Origin: Haplomitrium mnioides
Taxonomy: Eukaryota > Marchantiophyta > Haplomitriopsida > Calobryales
Direction: 5' to 3'
Assembly: GCA_049999725.1 (NCBI GenBank)
Contig: JBNGIS010031177.1
Location: forward strand, 1 to 30,118
Length of the DNA: 30,118 bases
The notes beneath the pieces were generated by a model, which was not told the DNA's origin, did not search any database, and saw only the letters and a program-made list of their open reading frames with translations. Of the stretch, positions 1-10,615 are shown piece by piece; position 1 is the stretch's first letter; the number at the start of each line of letters is the position of its first letter. The position numbers and the translations under genes are program-made.

Positions 1-1400
1 CTGTTGAGAAAGCTCGTTATAGGGACTGTCATGCCCCTTAGGACCGTTAGTCCTTCTGACGAACTGTCAGATGTTGCCGTTGGTCCCCACCGAAGCTTCG
101 CCCCAAGTTCTGCCGGAACTACAATGAATCCCCCTTTCGGCTGCGCTTAATCCTTCGTCGGTCGCACCGGCATTCTCTAGGTTTTCCGGCCGCCCCATCT
201 TGCCACCCGATTCACCGATAGGTCGTCTTTTCAGCGTGCCCTTCGTTTCCCCCAACCGAATCGGCGCCACATCGCCCTTCTGGCTCAGCCTTCTTCCCGT
301 TGGTCGGTTCGTGATGGATCGCAGTTTCCCCACTGATATCAACTCTTCGTTTGAACCGGGTCGCCGACAAGTCGCCTTTTTGCCTTCACTCGCTCTTACT
401 CGGCCCGCTAGGTGATCTGTCTCCCTTTCGGCTCTCCTCTCCTCTTCCTCTTGGATCTGCGATGTATCGCCCTTACGGCACTCCTCCGTTTTCCTTCGGC
501 CAGTTCCGCGATAGGTCGTTGTTTCGGCCTTCCTCCTTGATCCCATGTGGTCTCTCGCGGATCCCTCTTAAGCGAGGCGCCCCACGTCGTAAGACGCATC
601 GGAACCCCGCTAAGTGGGCTCCCACTTAGGGAGGCGTCTTTCCGCAAACCCGCGGGCCTCCTGCTGCTGCCACGTCGTCCGTGGAATCCCGCGAGGGCTC
701 TGGAGACGCCACGTTTCCGTGGAATCTTGTGAGACCCTTCGGGGACTCCACTCTTCTGCCAGGACTTACCGAGTCGGATGGAGTGTTCGATCTGCCTCTA
801 CAGGGTTCGCTGTTGCTTGCGGGATCGAGGCGTCCCTCTTCCCTGGCCTTGCTCGCCCTCGTGACGATTTTACCTCCTCCTCTCAATCCCTGATGCTCGT
901 TTCCCGATTTGCGGCCGCTGCAGGACCCCCGCGATCTGCCCTTTCTTCGGAGTGCCTTCGGGTGTCCTTGTGGTTGATCCCTGCTTCTTCCTCCTCCGCC
1001 ATGGTCCTATTTCCCTCCCAGGACTCATGCACCCTGCTCTTAACAGCTGTTTGAGGTAATCAGCTGTTCTTGAGATGCCTTCACACTCGCAAAGGGACAA
1101 TGTTGCCCGTGGTGCTTCTAATTTCGTGCATTCAGCTTTAGAGCCCCAAAACACCGGCTGACACTCTGACCGAGCGGAGATACCATTGGGTAAAGCTATA
1201 GACCAAGGGTTCAAGAGGGGGACCAGTCGACAGGTTTAACCCGCGGGGACGTTATCGAGCACTAAAGACAAAACATCGAGTCAACTGTTGGGTCAGAGTA
1301 TGACGTCATGGGTACGGGTTGTTGGAGGCGTTGTTCCAACTTCCCAGTTGAAAATGGTGTCGGACATCGAGAAGTACCAGATAAAAGGAGGTACCAATGC
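1..1400. other. GC-rich segment without a recognisable gene
   Basis: This stretch is clearly richer in G+C than the following 25 kb. It contains repeated pyrimidine-rich phrases, for example CGATAGGTCG near 217 and 510, and CCACGTCGT near 586 and 670. Several open frames exist on both strands, but they are proline, serine and arginine rich, overlap each other, and match no domain I recognise; they look like by-products of composition. It could be part of a GC-rich retrotransposon LTR or an old non-coding repeat. I see no rRNA or tRNA. The compositional edge lies near 1400. Confidence 0.4.
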
Positions 1401-2640
1401 TTAATCGTCTCAATCAGTGGTCTCGGACCAAGCCAAAGAGGTTTTCGGGATCTATAGATAAAAGAAGAACAATGTAGGACTTATGGTTAGAAGAAGAGGA
1501 ATGTGAGGGACCTATGGATAAAAGGTAAGAAAGGTGAGTCAGAATCCCATCGGAAGGTGAAGCACAGAGATCAACAATGTTTTTGTGCAAGTGTTTTTGA
1601 GGAGTAGTATGCATGAGGAGAGATCTTGTACAAGCGTTACTATGATTGGTGTCTTCCTATTGTAAGATGGGGGCAAGAAGGACAAGTATACGCAAGTGAA
1701 TACCACATGTGGGGCAACATGAACTCTTTACTCATATAAGGTGATACATATATTGAGGACTTAGTGGTCAATATCCTCCAAAAATTTAATAGCCTCTAAT
1801 GCTCAACTAGCCAACCGATAACGTAGAACCAATGGTTGATTAATTTTGTTTGTATAGCTTAGGCTGGAATACACAAAACCCAAATAAACCCTTGCAAACA
1901 CAAATAAGAGGTAATACACAACACAGAGCAAAACTTCTTTTTATTGGACAGAGTAGTCTTATGTTCTCAATCTTAATAGGGAGTAAACAACTAGAGAAAC
2001 ACACATAAACAAAGAGGTATCCCCATTCTTCTAATGTTGGCCTTCTATCTCTTACCTCAATGTCACAATGCTTCACCAAGTAAGATGACATAGAACATAT
2101 AAACCCTCTACCTTACGAGTGTGGATCACAACAAGAATATAGCTATCACACATACACACAGAGGAAGATAAGAGGACACACACATCTGACACTTGCTAAC
2201 TAGATCGCAAAACGGGAGCATTGCCATCCGAGAAACTCTTTGAACCTTGAAGGAGAATGCCAATAACACAAAACTTCTATAAAAATTGTACATGAGGTCA
2301 ATTCACTCATCTTTCCAAATAATCTCAGCACAACAACTTCTCTACCGTAGACATTAGAAACTAGCTTTTTCTTATTCTAATATAACCATTACAAAATCAA
2401 TCATGTTTTCGTGTTTGCTGAAGATGTTGCAAAGTTGATAACTCATCGATGTAGATCTTAATCCTTTGAAATATACGTTGATGAAGATCTAATTCCCTTG
2501 CAAATGCTTTGATGTAGAGCCAATTCCATTGAAGATACGTCAGTGTAGATCCAACTAGCTTCTTTTTCATGTCTTCTATGTTTCTTCTACTGCACATTTC
2601 TTCCCAACCTTCTGGCGTAATAAGCATCTAATTGAAACTA
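1400..2640. other. AT-rich intergenic stretch, possibly a degraded retroelement
   Basis: No intact gene is seen. Near 1450-1540 a degenerate phrase of the type GGACCTATGGATAAAAG recurs about three times. The minus strand from 2627 to about 1840 has a short open frame, then untranslated-looking text with CA/GT-rich runs, and would fit the 3' end of an old retroelement in reverse orientation. I could not identify paired LTR ends, a primer site or a polypurine tract, so this remains weak. Confidence 0.25.
2435..2565. repeat. Degenerate ~32-bp tandem repeat
   Basis: Four consecutive imperfect copies of a unit beginning GATGTAGATC and continuing with AATTCC and TTGAAGATACG are visible, each about 32 bp. 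On the minus strand they lie inside a short open frame (2397-2627), giving a repetitive peptide with recurring WLYIKAF/DLHQRIF-like phrases. Function unknown. Confidence 0.5.
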
Positions 2641-2870
2641 CTTCTACAACAAGAAGTCCATGCCCACATGGACTTTGAAGAGTCCAAACACCAGGACTTT
2701 AAAGAGTCAATGCAAGCATGAACTGTTGGTAGTCCAAGTGCGTATGGACTAAAGTAGTCCATGCCACATGGACTTTGAGGAGTCCATGTGCACATAAACT
2801 AAAAAGTCTTGGACTCTTTGAAGTCCATGCACACATGGACTTTTTGTAATCTACATTGCATATTACTAGT
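2640..2870. repeat. Palindrome array in intron of gene B (left copy)
   Basis: About eight quasi-palindromic units of the type GTCCATGCACACATGGAC (for example 2823-2840) separated by TTTGAAGA-like spacers. It lies just downstream, in gene sense, of the GTAAG donor at 2936-2932, where the right copy of gene B has a matching array at 15240-15600. Confidence 0.75.
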
Positions 2871-3411
2871 GGTCAGAAGAAAATGATTTCAAATAAAAAA
2901 ATGAACTTAAAATTATTTTAAATAAAAAAAACTTACCAACAATTTCTCAAAACTCGAATAGAAAGACATTTTTGATTCCTCTATGTGGATGGGATATTCC
3001 ATCCTTGCCTCATCCCAAGTTGCACAACACACTTTTGAACAAAAATATTTGACCATTACTGCCAAAACTTTGTGTCTCTTAAGTTTCCAAGATATATCCT
3101 CAATCGAAAGCTCTGCAACCTCCACTCTTTTAAAAATGGAAAATTTGATTTCATCAGAGACCCTTAAGAAACCTCCAAAGTGCCCACTTAATGTCATCTA
3201 TTCTCAAAGAACCTTTGGCCTTTGACCAGGTTCTTATCCCACATTCAAAAAATAACCTGCTGTAGCTTCCACAACTCTCCACTACAGAAGGCCAATTGAA
3301 GCCAATTATCTTGAGAAGTCATGGTCTTCTCAATAGTGGACTTTGATTTTATTTCCAAAGTCTCCAAAACCAACTTCCGCTTTAACTTTTAAAAGCCAAA
3401 AATTTTGCAAT

Positions 3412-3534
3412 AAATGACAACTATGACCAGCGCTACCAATTGGAGCTGACCTCCCTTCATAAGATCGAGTATTAGCATCAGAGGTTTATGGAGAGGTCAG
3501 CTCCAATTGGTAGCGCTGGTCATAGTTGTCATTT
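3412..3534. repeat. Perfect 42-bp inverted repeat with a 39-nt loop
   Basis: Arms 3412-3453 and 3493-3534 are exact reverse complements over 42 bp and extend imperfectly to about 3391 and 3556. The loop (3454-3492) contains GAGTATTAGCATCAGAGG and matches the plus strand of the right gene B copy (GAGTATTGGCATCATCGATC near 14648), although the surrounding gene runs on the minus strand. The loop is therefore inverted relative to its own gene, and part of the coding sequence is duplicated as the second arm. Confidence 0.9.
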
Positions 3535-4489
3535 GTTGCAAAAGCTTTGGCTTTTGTAAGTGCAAGCCCAACGTAAAAATAGCAATTACAAAATGATAAC
3601 ATTGGAGGTTTTGCTGTATAATTTGTGATCAAAAGCTACATTGTAGAAGCATTGTGATTGCCTCCAACAATCTTGCAAGGGTACTTGTCAGGGTTTCTAG
3701 TGTCAAACTCTAGTCTATCCTTTAACTCGCACTTCCGGTTCACAACCACTATGAAAAATGAGTGGTATATTGTTTGTAAGCATCCACTAGGAAGTTGCTT
3801 CACAAAGTACTCATTCAATTACCTTCTTTGAAACAACCCTTAGTTGTCCATTCCAAGTTTTGGCATATTAAGGTTCTCCATCCAAATAGTTATTGATTCT
3901 TCATGAAGCTTGCAACAATGGATATGATATTTGCATATTTTATTTTTATCTTCATAAAAAATTGTCTGAGAATCAACTTGTTTCCTCTTCTACAATGTCC
4001 TAAGCTCTGTGTGCACTTATCACTTTGATCTTGAAGTTAGTAGTTGTGGTACAAGCCCAACTTAAGTCTCTTCTTCAGAGCTACTTGGAGAGGAAGAAAA
4101 AGAAGGTTGCAAAAGAGAGCTTAAGGGAGATGATGAAGAGACTGGCTCCAAACAAACCGGTTGTGCTTGCACGGGTTTCTTCTTCTTCAAAGCCGGCTTG
4201 ACCACTTTTTTTTTTCTTTGGACCCAACGGTCTACTAGTCGCTCAAATTGCAAACATTACCCCACTCGGATGAGAAACATATCAAGCTAGGCTCAACCCA
4301 TGTTTAACCTTCATAAGCTTTTTACTCAAGGAAAGTTTGATGAAGTCTCTTTCAATGCGCTTTGTGTTTAGGTATGCATTGACGAAATCAGATAGAAATT
4401 GCAAAAATTAGAACATAGCAAAATAGTTACAATCTAAAACCTTGAATTGAAAAAGAAAACACCCAAACAAATATATTTGACTGGTATAA

Positions 4490-4912
4490 CTCACAAGTCC
4501 ATGCAAGCATGGACTTTTCAAACCAAGAATGCTAAGACTTGAGAGTTCATACGCATAGGGATTCAAAAGTCTATGGGTGCATGAACTAGTGAATCCAAGC
4601 GCATAGGGACTTGTGAGTCAAACCACATCTAGACTCAAGAGTCTATGCGCGCATAGACTCACCAGTCCATGATTGCAAGGACTCAAGAGTCCTTGCTTAC
4701 ATGGACTCTTGAGTCCATGCGCACCTTGACTCTTGAGCCTAAGCACTCCTTGTCTAAGGTCTCTATGCACACATAGAGCCTCCAAGGTAAGCAAGCAAAG
4801 ACTCTTGAGTCCATGCCGACATAGACTCTTGAGTCTATATGTGCATAGACTCTCAAGTCTCTACAAGCAAAGACTCAAGAATCCTTGCGAGCATGGACTC
4901 GTGACAAGAAAA
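4490..4912. repeat. Palindrome array in intron of gene B (left copy)
   Basis: Roughly 15-18 units of GAGTCCATGCGCGCATGGACTC type with short CTTGAGT linkers. One unit (4639-4660) is a perfect 22-bp palindrome with core CTATGCGCGCATAG at 4643-4656. The equivalent intron of the right gene B copy has an array at 13355-13645. Confidence 0.85.
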
Positions 4913-5290
4913 AAATGTAGTTAGGATTTTTTTTCCCATCATTTTATGCTTCTTGGAAGTTTGACGGGAATGAGTTAATTGTCTGTATTTTGTTGAAATA
5001 AAACTTCTTGAGTGAGGCTCTATAGAGACCAATTCCATCCTTCAACTAGACAAAGAGACCATGTGAGCTTTGTACCCCTCTCAAATCATAGAAATTTGGA
5101 CCAAAAGATTCATGTTCAATTTTGCACCCTCGCATTTGAAAATGTACAAATGATGTTCAACGTCTCTTATAGTTCTGCAACAAACTAGCCATTCGTTGGC
5201 TAGTTGTATCGACTAATAAAGCCTCAAAACATTAGCGTATCGACAAGGCTTTGGCTGTGCCAGTTTTGGAGCTATTGTTTGATGTGCCAT

Positions 5291-5622
5291 TTTCCCCCTA
5301 CCAAAATAGGCAAAAAACCTCACTCTAAAAATGAAAGAGAAAGGGTAGTAAGAAAAAAGAAAGGCAAAATAAAGCCAAATGATAAGAAAATACAAAATAG
5401 TAACAAGAGAAAATTTCAATCTCATAGTTGCGCTCATGAAAATAAAAAGAAACTTACCATTGTCCTTTTCTTTCACAAAATTTGCACAAAATATTGCACT
5501 ATTTTGTCATTTTGTGAGTTTTTTTTTTCCAAAAAACCCATATTTTTTGGATACCTATATATATTGGGATTATCTGCTTAAATCATTCATTGATTTTTTT
5601 GCATTTTGATTGGTACTTTAAA
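5291..5622. promoter_or_regulatory. Divergent intergenic region between genes B and A
   Basis: These 332 bases separate the ATG of gene B on the minus strand (5290) from the ATG of gene A on the plus strand (5623), so it should hold both promoters. TATATATA at 5556-5563 lies 60 bases before the gene A ATG and is a reasonable TATA box for A. No comparably clear TATA box was seen for B. The matching region of the inner element is mostly lost in the 400-N gap (12579-12978). Confidence 0.5.
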
Positions 5623-6590
5623 ATGTCACAAGTGTCAATGAGCAAGAAGCAATTAGAATTTCAAGATTCTTGTTCTAAAAAAAGTGTTACTTTTGGATAA
5701 CAATTCAAGAAACTTTCAAATCATCATTTTGAGGAGGGAAACATTGGCAAACCAAGAGCATCAAGTGTGATGGCTAGTACTTTGGACAAAAACATTCCAC
5801 TTGTTGAACAAGATATATCAACAGATAAAGATTGTGAGAGTGAACTCTATGTGCGTATAAGATCAACGAGTAAACCCTATGTGTGTAGAGGATCCAAGAC
5901 TCAACCTAATACGCACATAGAATCTAACTTATTGGTCAAGCAATCAAATTTAATTCCTTTTGGAGATTTTTGAAACACCAAGACCAAAGCACTTGTAGTG
6001 TTGGACACTACAAACAAACTTTGTTTGAACGGAACCAAAACTTCTCCTTTGGGATTCAAGAATAACAAAGACCTCTTGAAGGCAAATAGATGGCGTTCAA
6101 GTCACAATCATCAGAACATTGGAGAGGTATCTTTGTCAGGAACGGATGAAGACGAAAAAGTCCAAGATCCAAATATATTTTCTCAAAGACCAAAAGCACT
6201 AAATGAGATGATTGCCTCAATTTTGATTGTAATACACTATCATCGTTGGCAACACTCAATTGATGAGTGAATTCTACACAAGCTAGAATATAAACCAAGA
6301 ATGCAAGATCCTCTAGAAATAAAAAGTGATTGGGAGGACTGTGAGATGACAATTCATGCAATAGTTCAAGAAAAAAGTCTCAATCACAGAATATTTCTTT
6401 GGAGTTATCGCCAAGAGCTCTGATTGTTTTAGAAAAGATATTTCTTTATGTTGAAGATTTTGGTGAAGATTCTGCTTCAACTTGGTCGAGTTCTTCTACA
6501 ACTCAAACTTGTTTACCCAAATCAAAATAACATTTCTAGAGAACAATTTTTTTTGGATGATGCACAAGATCTTGAAGATAAACAACCACT
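5623..6590 (+). pseudogene. Gene A, N-terminal part of the outer copy (transposase-like, broken)
   Basis: The ATG at 5623 aligns with the ATG of the inner gene A copy (12502, minus strand): both precede a block reading about K-x-LEFxDSCSxKSVTFG. A TAA at 5698-5700 replaces an arginine codon of the inner copy. An intron-like stretch with palindromes (5845-5930) follows, then blocks shared with the inner copy: VQDPN near 6163, an ISLELSPRA block near 6390, and DDAQDLED near 6556. Homology then stops and AT-rich sequence leads to an assembly gap. The next block of the protein, expected about 20 bases later from the inner copy, is found at 17905 on the same strand. This portion alone has no catalytic motif; its identity comes from the inner copy. 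Confidence 0.55.
5845..5930. repeat. Short palindrome cluster in gene A intron (outer copy)
   Basis: Three or four units of the type CTATGTGCGTATAAG / CCTATGTGTGTAGAGG / TACGCACATAG, degenerate versions of the core palindrome seen throughout the element. They are followed by a TTGGTCAAGCAATCAAATTT phrase that recurs at 12098-12123. Confidence 0.6.
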
Positions 6591-6933
6591 ACTCAAAACA
6601 AGAACTTTTTTTTTCTCGAAAAAACATAGTTTTCAAAAAACAAAGAAAATGAGGTTATTTTTCAAAAACAAAAACTACATGAGTTTTTGAGCTTCATTTT
6701 TTGCTGTTTTAACAAGCTTGATAGAGCGAGAATTAATTTCACTTTGCAAAATCACATGATGTTCTTAGTTTTTGTGAAAATATTGGGAATCTTGAAATCG
6801 ATGAAAAGTGTACAAATTATGGCATGTTTTCACAAGAAACTTGCATTTTTCATTGATTGCATTTTGAAGCTTAAAAATTGAAATATATGTCAAAATAAGT
6901 TATTTTAAAATAAGTTTGGTTGCACAAACTCTA
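6591..6933. other. AT-rich stretch ending at an assembly gap
   Basis: Poly-A/T-rich sequence with no coding signal. It sits between the last homologous block of gene A (outer copy) and the gap. It could be an intron, or an end of the inserted element; I found no clear inverted match to 17131-17900. Confidence 0.35.
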
Positions 6934-7033
6934 NNNNNNNNNNNNNNNNNNNNNNNNNNNNNNNNNNNNNNNNNNNNNNNNNNNNNNNNNNNNNNNNNNN
7001 NNNNNNNNNNNNNNNNNNNNNNNNNNNNNNNNN
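6934..7033. other. Assembly gap of 100 N
   Basis: Exactly 100 N, a placeholder length. Sequence immediately to the right begins CTCTATGCGCATATA, a copy of the element palindrome, so a collapsed palindrome array is a likely cause. Confidence 0.95.
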
Positions 7034-7239
7034 CTCTATGCGCATATAAACATGGTGCTTCAAAAAACTTATTTTTTGAAAAAAAAAATAAAAAACATGA
7101 GGAAAAAACCCAAGAAGATTAGAAGTCAAGGGAATGAGTTGGAATCCCTAGCCACAATCACCAACAAAACAAAATATTGCATGGAATTTGGAGATGTATT
7201 TTCAAGTTCAAGCAAGAAAGAAGCTTTCTTTTGTAGTTA

Positions 7240-7740
7240 AAAATCCATGTGCGCACTGGTTAAAGTGAGCATATTTTAGAAGGTTTCAACAATTCAAAAT
7301 ATTTTATAATTCAGAGAATCATATACGCAAAGGAGTCATAGTTCAGAATCAAAAAGGCTAGTGTCTTTAGAGATTTACTTTAGAGTCTAAACAGACATCA
7401 TCTCCAAGTTTTGGACCAGAGTCTCCCAAACAAAAGGTTTTGAGTTCTACAAGAGAGTCTTTGAGTGGTGTAGAATCTAAGTTCTACACGGTAGTCTTTG
7501 TATATAGAAGGCTGAAGGTTGTATATAGTACGTGTGGAATGCTTCAAGTTCTACACCAAAGTCTATACGCACATAGGAATCTTAGTTCAACATCTGAGCA
7601 TTTGGCAACAAAAAATATGTTGAACATAGGCTTAAAGTTACGCAGCAGAGTCTATGCACGCATGAGGTTTTGACTTGTGCATTAAAGTCCATGCGCACAT
7701 AGGGTTCATACTTCTAGATCCAAGTCTAGAGGAGCTTAAG
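7240..7740. repeat. Palindrome-containing repeat array in 3' flank of gene A (inner copy)
   Basis: Recurring units of the form AGTTCTACAC-CAAAGTCTATACGCACATAGG (near 7440, 7480, 7548, 7640, 7690), about 40-70 bp apart. The outer gene A copy has the same kind of array, in matching position and sense, at 21715-22260. Confidence 0.7.
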
Positions 7741-8371
7741 GTTCTGTTATCCATAGCGAACTCTAGGCTTGCTTATGATTCCATTTTTTGAATCAAAATC
7801 TAAGAGTAAAAGGGGTACAAAGCTCTCCATTGGAGTCAAAGCATGCAAACAATTTCAAGTTCTATGTCAAAGTTCTTGCAAGAAAATGATTAAGTAGTTA
7901 ATTTGGGCAGACACTTCAGTAATACCAAAACATTAAACTCTTTTGGAAAAAAATAGAAAATAAAAGAATGTAATTATATTTTGGATCAAAAAACATTTTA
8001 AAAACCAAATGAAAATTATGATTAAATATTTGAGTTTCATTCACAAAAGATAAAAATGAACTTGGAATGCTTTACACTAAAAAGTTCAAGGTGGTATATA
8101 AATTCAAGAAATTTCTTGATTACATTCTCAGTTACTTTATAAAATAATAAGCTTAAATTGCAATATAAATTGAAAGTACACAATAAAAAATCAATTTCTA
8201 AATGACTTTAGTCACTCGTATGGACTTCTTTGGATTCAACTTCTTTGGATTCAACTTCAAAAGATTCATCAAGATTAATATGGTCTACCTCAGTGTTAAA
8301 AATGTTGATTGAATCTCTTTCAAACACTTAAGATTGATTGCTTTTGTGTATCGTACTCAAATAGATTTGAT
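7741..8371. other. 3' flank of gene A (inner copy), conserved with the outer copy
   Basis: No gene. Read on the minus strand, this sequence aligns over several hundred bases with 21211-21720 on the plus strand, for example a GAAATTTCTTGA/T block, TTTGTGAATGAAA and TTTTTTGATCCAAAATAT. It therefore belongs to the element as a 3' untranslated region or terminal sequence. A short direct repeat of CTTCTTTGGATTCAA occurs at 8226-8258. Confidence 0.6.
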
Positions 8372-10254
8372 TTAATGATAGTTAGAGTGGTTTTCTTCAA
8401 TTGGTTTTTTTTGTGTGAGAAGAAAATCAAAAGACAAAATTGTGATTTGTGTTACATTAAGTACATCAATATGTAACTTGGATTTGCGTTTCCTTTTTGT
8501 TGATGCTATTTTTTCTAGAAAGTATTGTCCAGAAAATGCATCCTTAGCCTCACAAGCAAACCATTGAACACATACTTCTTTTAGGTTGGGAGGTTCTTCC
8601 TCCTCAAATGACAAAACTTTGAGGACTTTGGCAATCCAAAACGGGTTGCCATTTGGATCGAGTAATGCAACAACAAAAATAAAAATTTTGGCTTTCACCT
8701 CATGTAGGTTGCAAAATTTGTGCATGTATATGATGTTATGTGAAACAATTCCTTCTCCCGGCTTAGGTTCTCTATCATAGACTGCTCAACTTGTAGAAAA
8801 TATATGTTCTATTAGAACATCTTCCTCTTTTTGTTGAGCATTAAATTGAGAACTTAGACGAGCATTTTGAGAATCATTACAAGTATTTTCCAGTTGTGAA
8901 GGTGGAAAGTTGAGTTCTTCTTTGAGTTCTTATCTTTCAAGGATGTATATTGCAATATCTTGTTGGGCAAGGAAAAAGTCATTCCACCATTGAATATTAG
9001 AATTTGTAAATAACTTGTAGCAGTTCTCACTTATGATGTCTCTTATTGCAAAAACTGTTTTCTTTGAATCAACTTCTCTTTCTTCTTTTTGAGATCGTTT
9101 GATTTTTTAATATGCCTTGAGAAAAAAATCAACATTGAACTCGAAATTTCTCTCTCCACTTCAGGTAGACACTTGAGTTGACAAATACCATCCGGAAGTA
9201 GCCAAAATTTATCTATTGAAAATTGTTTGCTTCAAATTTGTGCCTTCAAATCACTCAACTTGAACTTGAATTGTTGATTAATGGTAATATCATAGATCTT
9301 TTGAACTAGAGAGGGACATTGTTGCAAAAAAACTTTGGAATCCCAAGTTTCCATCAAAAGAGTTACTTGTGGTTTAGGATTATAAGACAATTGTAATGCC
9401 TTGCTAAAACTCGTAATTGTGAAAGCTTTGACATGTTTCAAATGTTTCAAGAATTTGCTGAACATTTGATCAATTTGATCATGAGTATGGCCAACCATGA
9501 GAAATCCTACCTTGATTTTTTGGAAAACATTCTTGGAAGACTAAGATATCCATATAAGATGGAATTCTTATTCTCTCATGTCATATTGTCCAATTGAAGA
9601 TACAAAATAGAAGGCATCGGTTTTTCAAAGTCACATAATATTCTATCGAGCATCATAGATGTCAAATTGGAGTCGTTCTCAAGTTTTCGTAGGATAAGAA
9701 GACCCTTGAAGAAAGAGCATGATTGAATATTAAGGCACCAACAACATGCACACCTACCAAAAAATCTTTATGAATTTTTTTTTTGTGGTGAAGACTAGTG
9801 TGGAATGGTTGCTTTCTTTAGATCCATTCCATCAATCACAATTCTCAAGTATTTGTCACCATCGACATAATATTTTCTTTGATGGTTTGCAAGTTTTGTT
9901 CTTTCATTCATTTGTTGGTTACAATGAAGAAACGATTGGCGATTATATTTTATTACATCCTCACAAAACACCAAAAATATATATAGTAATTTAGTAAAAC
10001 ATATCTTGATGTCTAGAATTTCAAAAGATAACATTAGCTACTAAAACTATTCAAAGCAACTTTAACAAATGTTTGGACTAGAAGAGTTGAAAATTTGTAA
10101 AATGATTAAAAATATAGTTTACTCTATTTAAGAAAGAGAATCATAAAAACATTTCCAATAACTACTTGTCTTTGACTCAAAATGCGCAAAAGTTTCGAGA
10201 AGAGAAAAACAAGATTTACTCATTTTGATTCACAAATTGGAACTTCAATTTCAA

Positions 10255-10615
10255 TGCTAGCTTGTTTGGACTCTATGCTTGCATAGGATTCAAAGAAACA
10301 ATAACTGATCCTATGTGCACATAGAATCAAAAGAAACAACATCAATATCTTGGCTTTGTTTGACTGTTGTCGTGACTGGAATTGAAAGAAACAAGAACAA
10401 AACCTATATGCATATAGGGTTTGCAAACAACATAAATGATTCTTGATCTTGTTTATATAAGAATGGGCTTTGGATTGAAAGAAACGTAGCAAAACTCGGT
10501 GCAAGCCCATGGTAACAACCAAGAATCAAAACAATCTCCTCTCTTTATTTGACTCTTGACGTGCTTTAGATTCAAACTAAATAAAAACAGACCCTATGCA
10601 AGCATAGAGTCTGTT
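10255..10615. repeat. Palindrome array in intron of gene A (inner copy)
   Basis: Five or six units in which a CCTATGTGCACATAG-type palindrome is joined to a GATTGAAAGAAACAA spacer (near 10270, 10310, 10408, 10590). It lies between the block containing NVKIPKPNRF and the block containing IDGMD; the outer copy has an array at 18900-19520 in the same interval. Confidence 0.75.

Larger units (their letters stand above)
2937..5290 (-). pseudogene. Gene B, left copy: ParB-like half of a ParB-methyltransferase protein (truncated)
   Basis: The start chosen is the ATG at 5290-5288, giving MAHQTIAPKLAQPKPCRYAN and then an ANEWLVCC block shared with the right copy. After an intron with a palindrome array (4490-4912) come a SDFVNAY-like block, a basic and serine-rich stretch ending SSSEEE (4253-4062), and a ParB-like core. 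The core has FFIVVV, NPDKYPCKIVGGNH (3818-3636) and then YVGL..KAKAFATNDNYD (about 3570-3500). The next conserved stretch (3197-2937) ends at a GTAAG donor. Stops, frameshifts and a foldback inversion (3412-3534) break it. The methyltransferase exons of the right copy are absent. ParB-like domains of this GGNH/GxHR type bind DNA or nucleotide and often precede amino-methyltransferases in phage proteins (family knowledge); assignment here is by motif only. Confidence 0.6.
2640..6933. mobile_element. Outer two-gene element, left part
   Basis: This segment carries a minus-strand gene B copy (2937-5290) and, diverging from it, the N-terminal part of a plus-strand gene A (5623-6590), separated by 332 bp. 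The left limit near 2640 is where the palindrome array in the intron after the last B exon stops; the methyltransferase exons found in the other B copy are missing, so this end is truncated. The right limit is an assembly gap. Gene A resumes at 17905 after the gap at 17031-17130, which suggests that the material between is a later insertion. Terminal repeats and target duplications were not found, so the boundaries are inferred from gene content. Confidence 0.5.

Noticed and set aside
67-1214. Several overlapping open frames on both strands of the GC-rich segment
   Set aside because: Low-complexity Arg/Pro/Ser translations that overlap in opposite strands, with no domain; explained by GC-rich composition.
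870-1214. Possible antisense rRNA open frame
   Set aside because: The translation looked like proteins mis-annotated from rRNA antisense, but the DNA does not match conserved 18S, 5.8S or 25S segments I know.
4490-4912. CRISPR-like array
   Set aside because: Units are degenerate palindromes with variable repeats and short non-unique spacers, in introns of a eukaryotic element; no cas genes.
4733-4924. Repetitive 63-codon open frame
   Set aside because: It is only a translation of the palindrome array.
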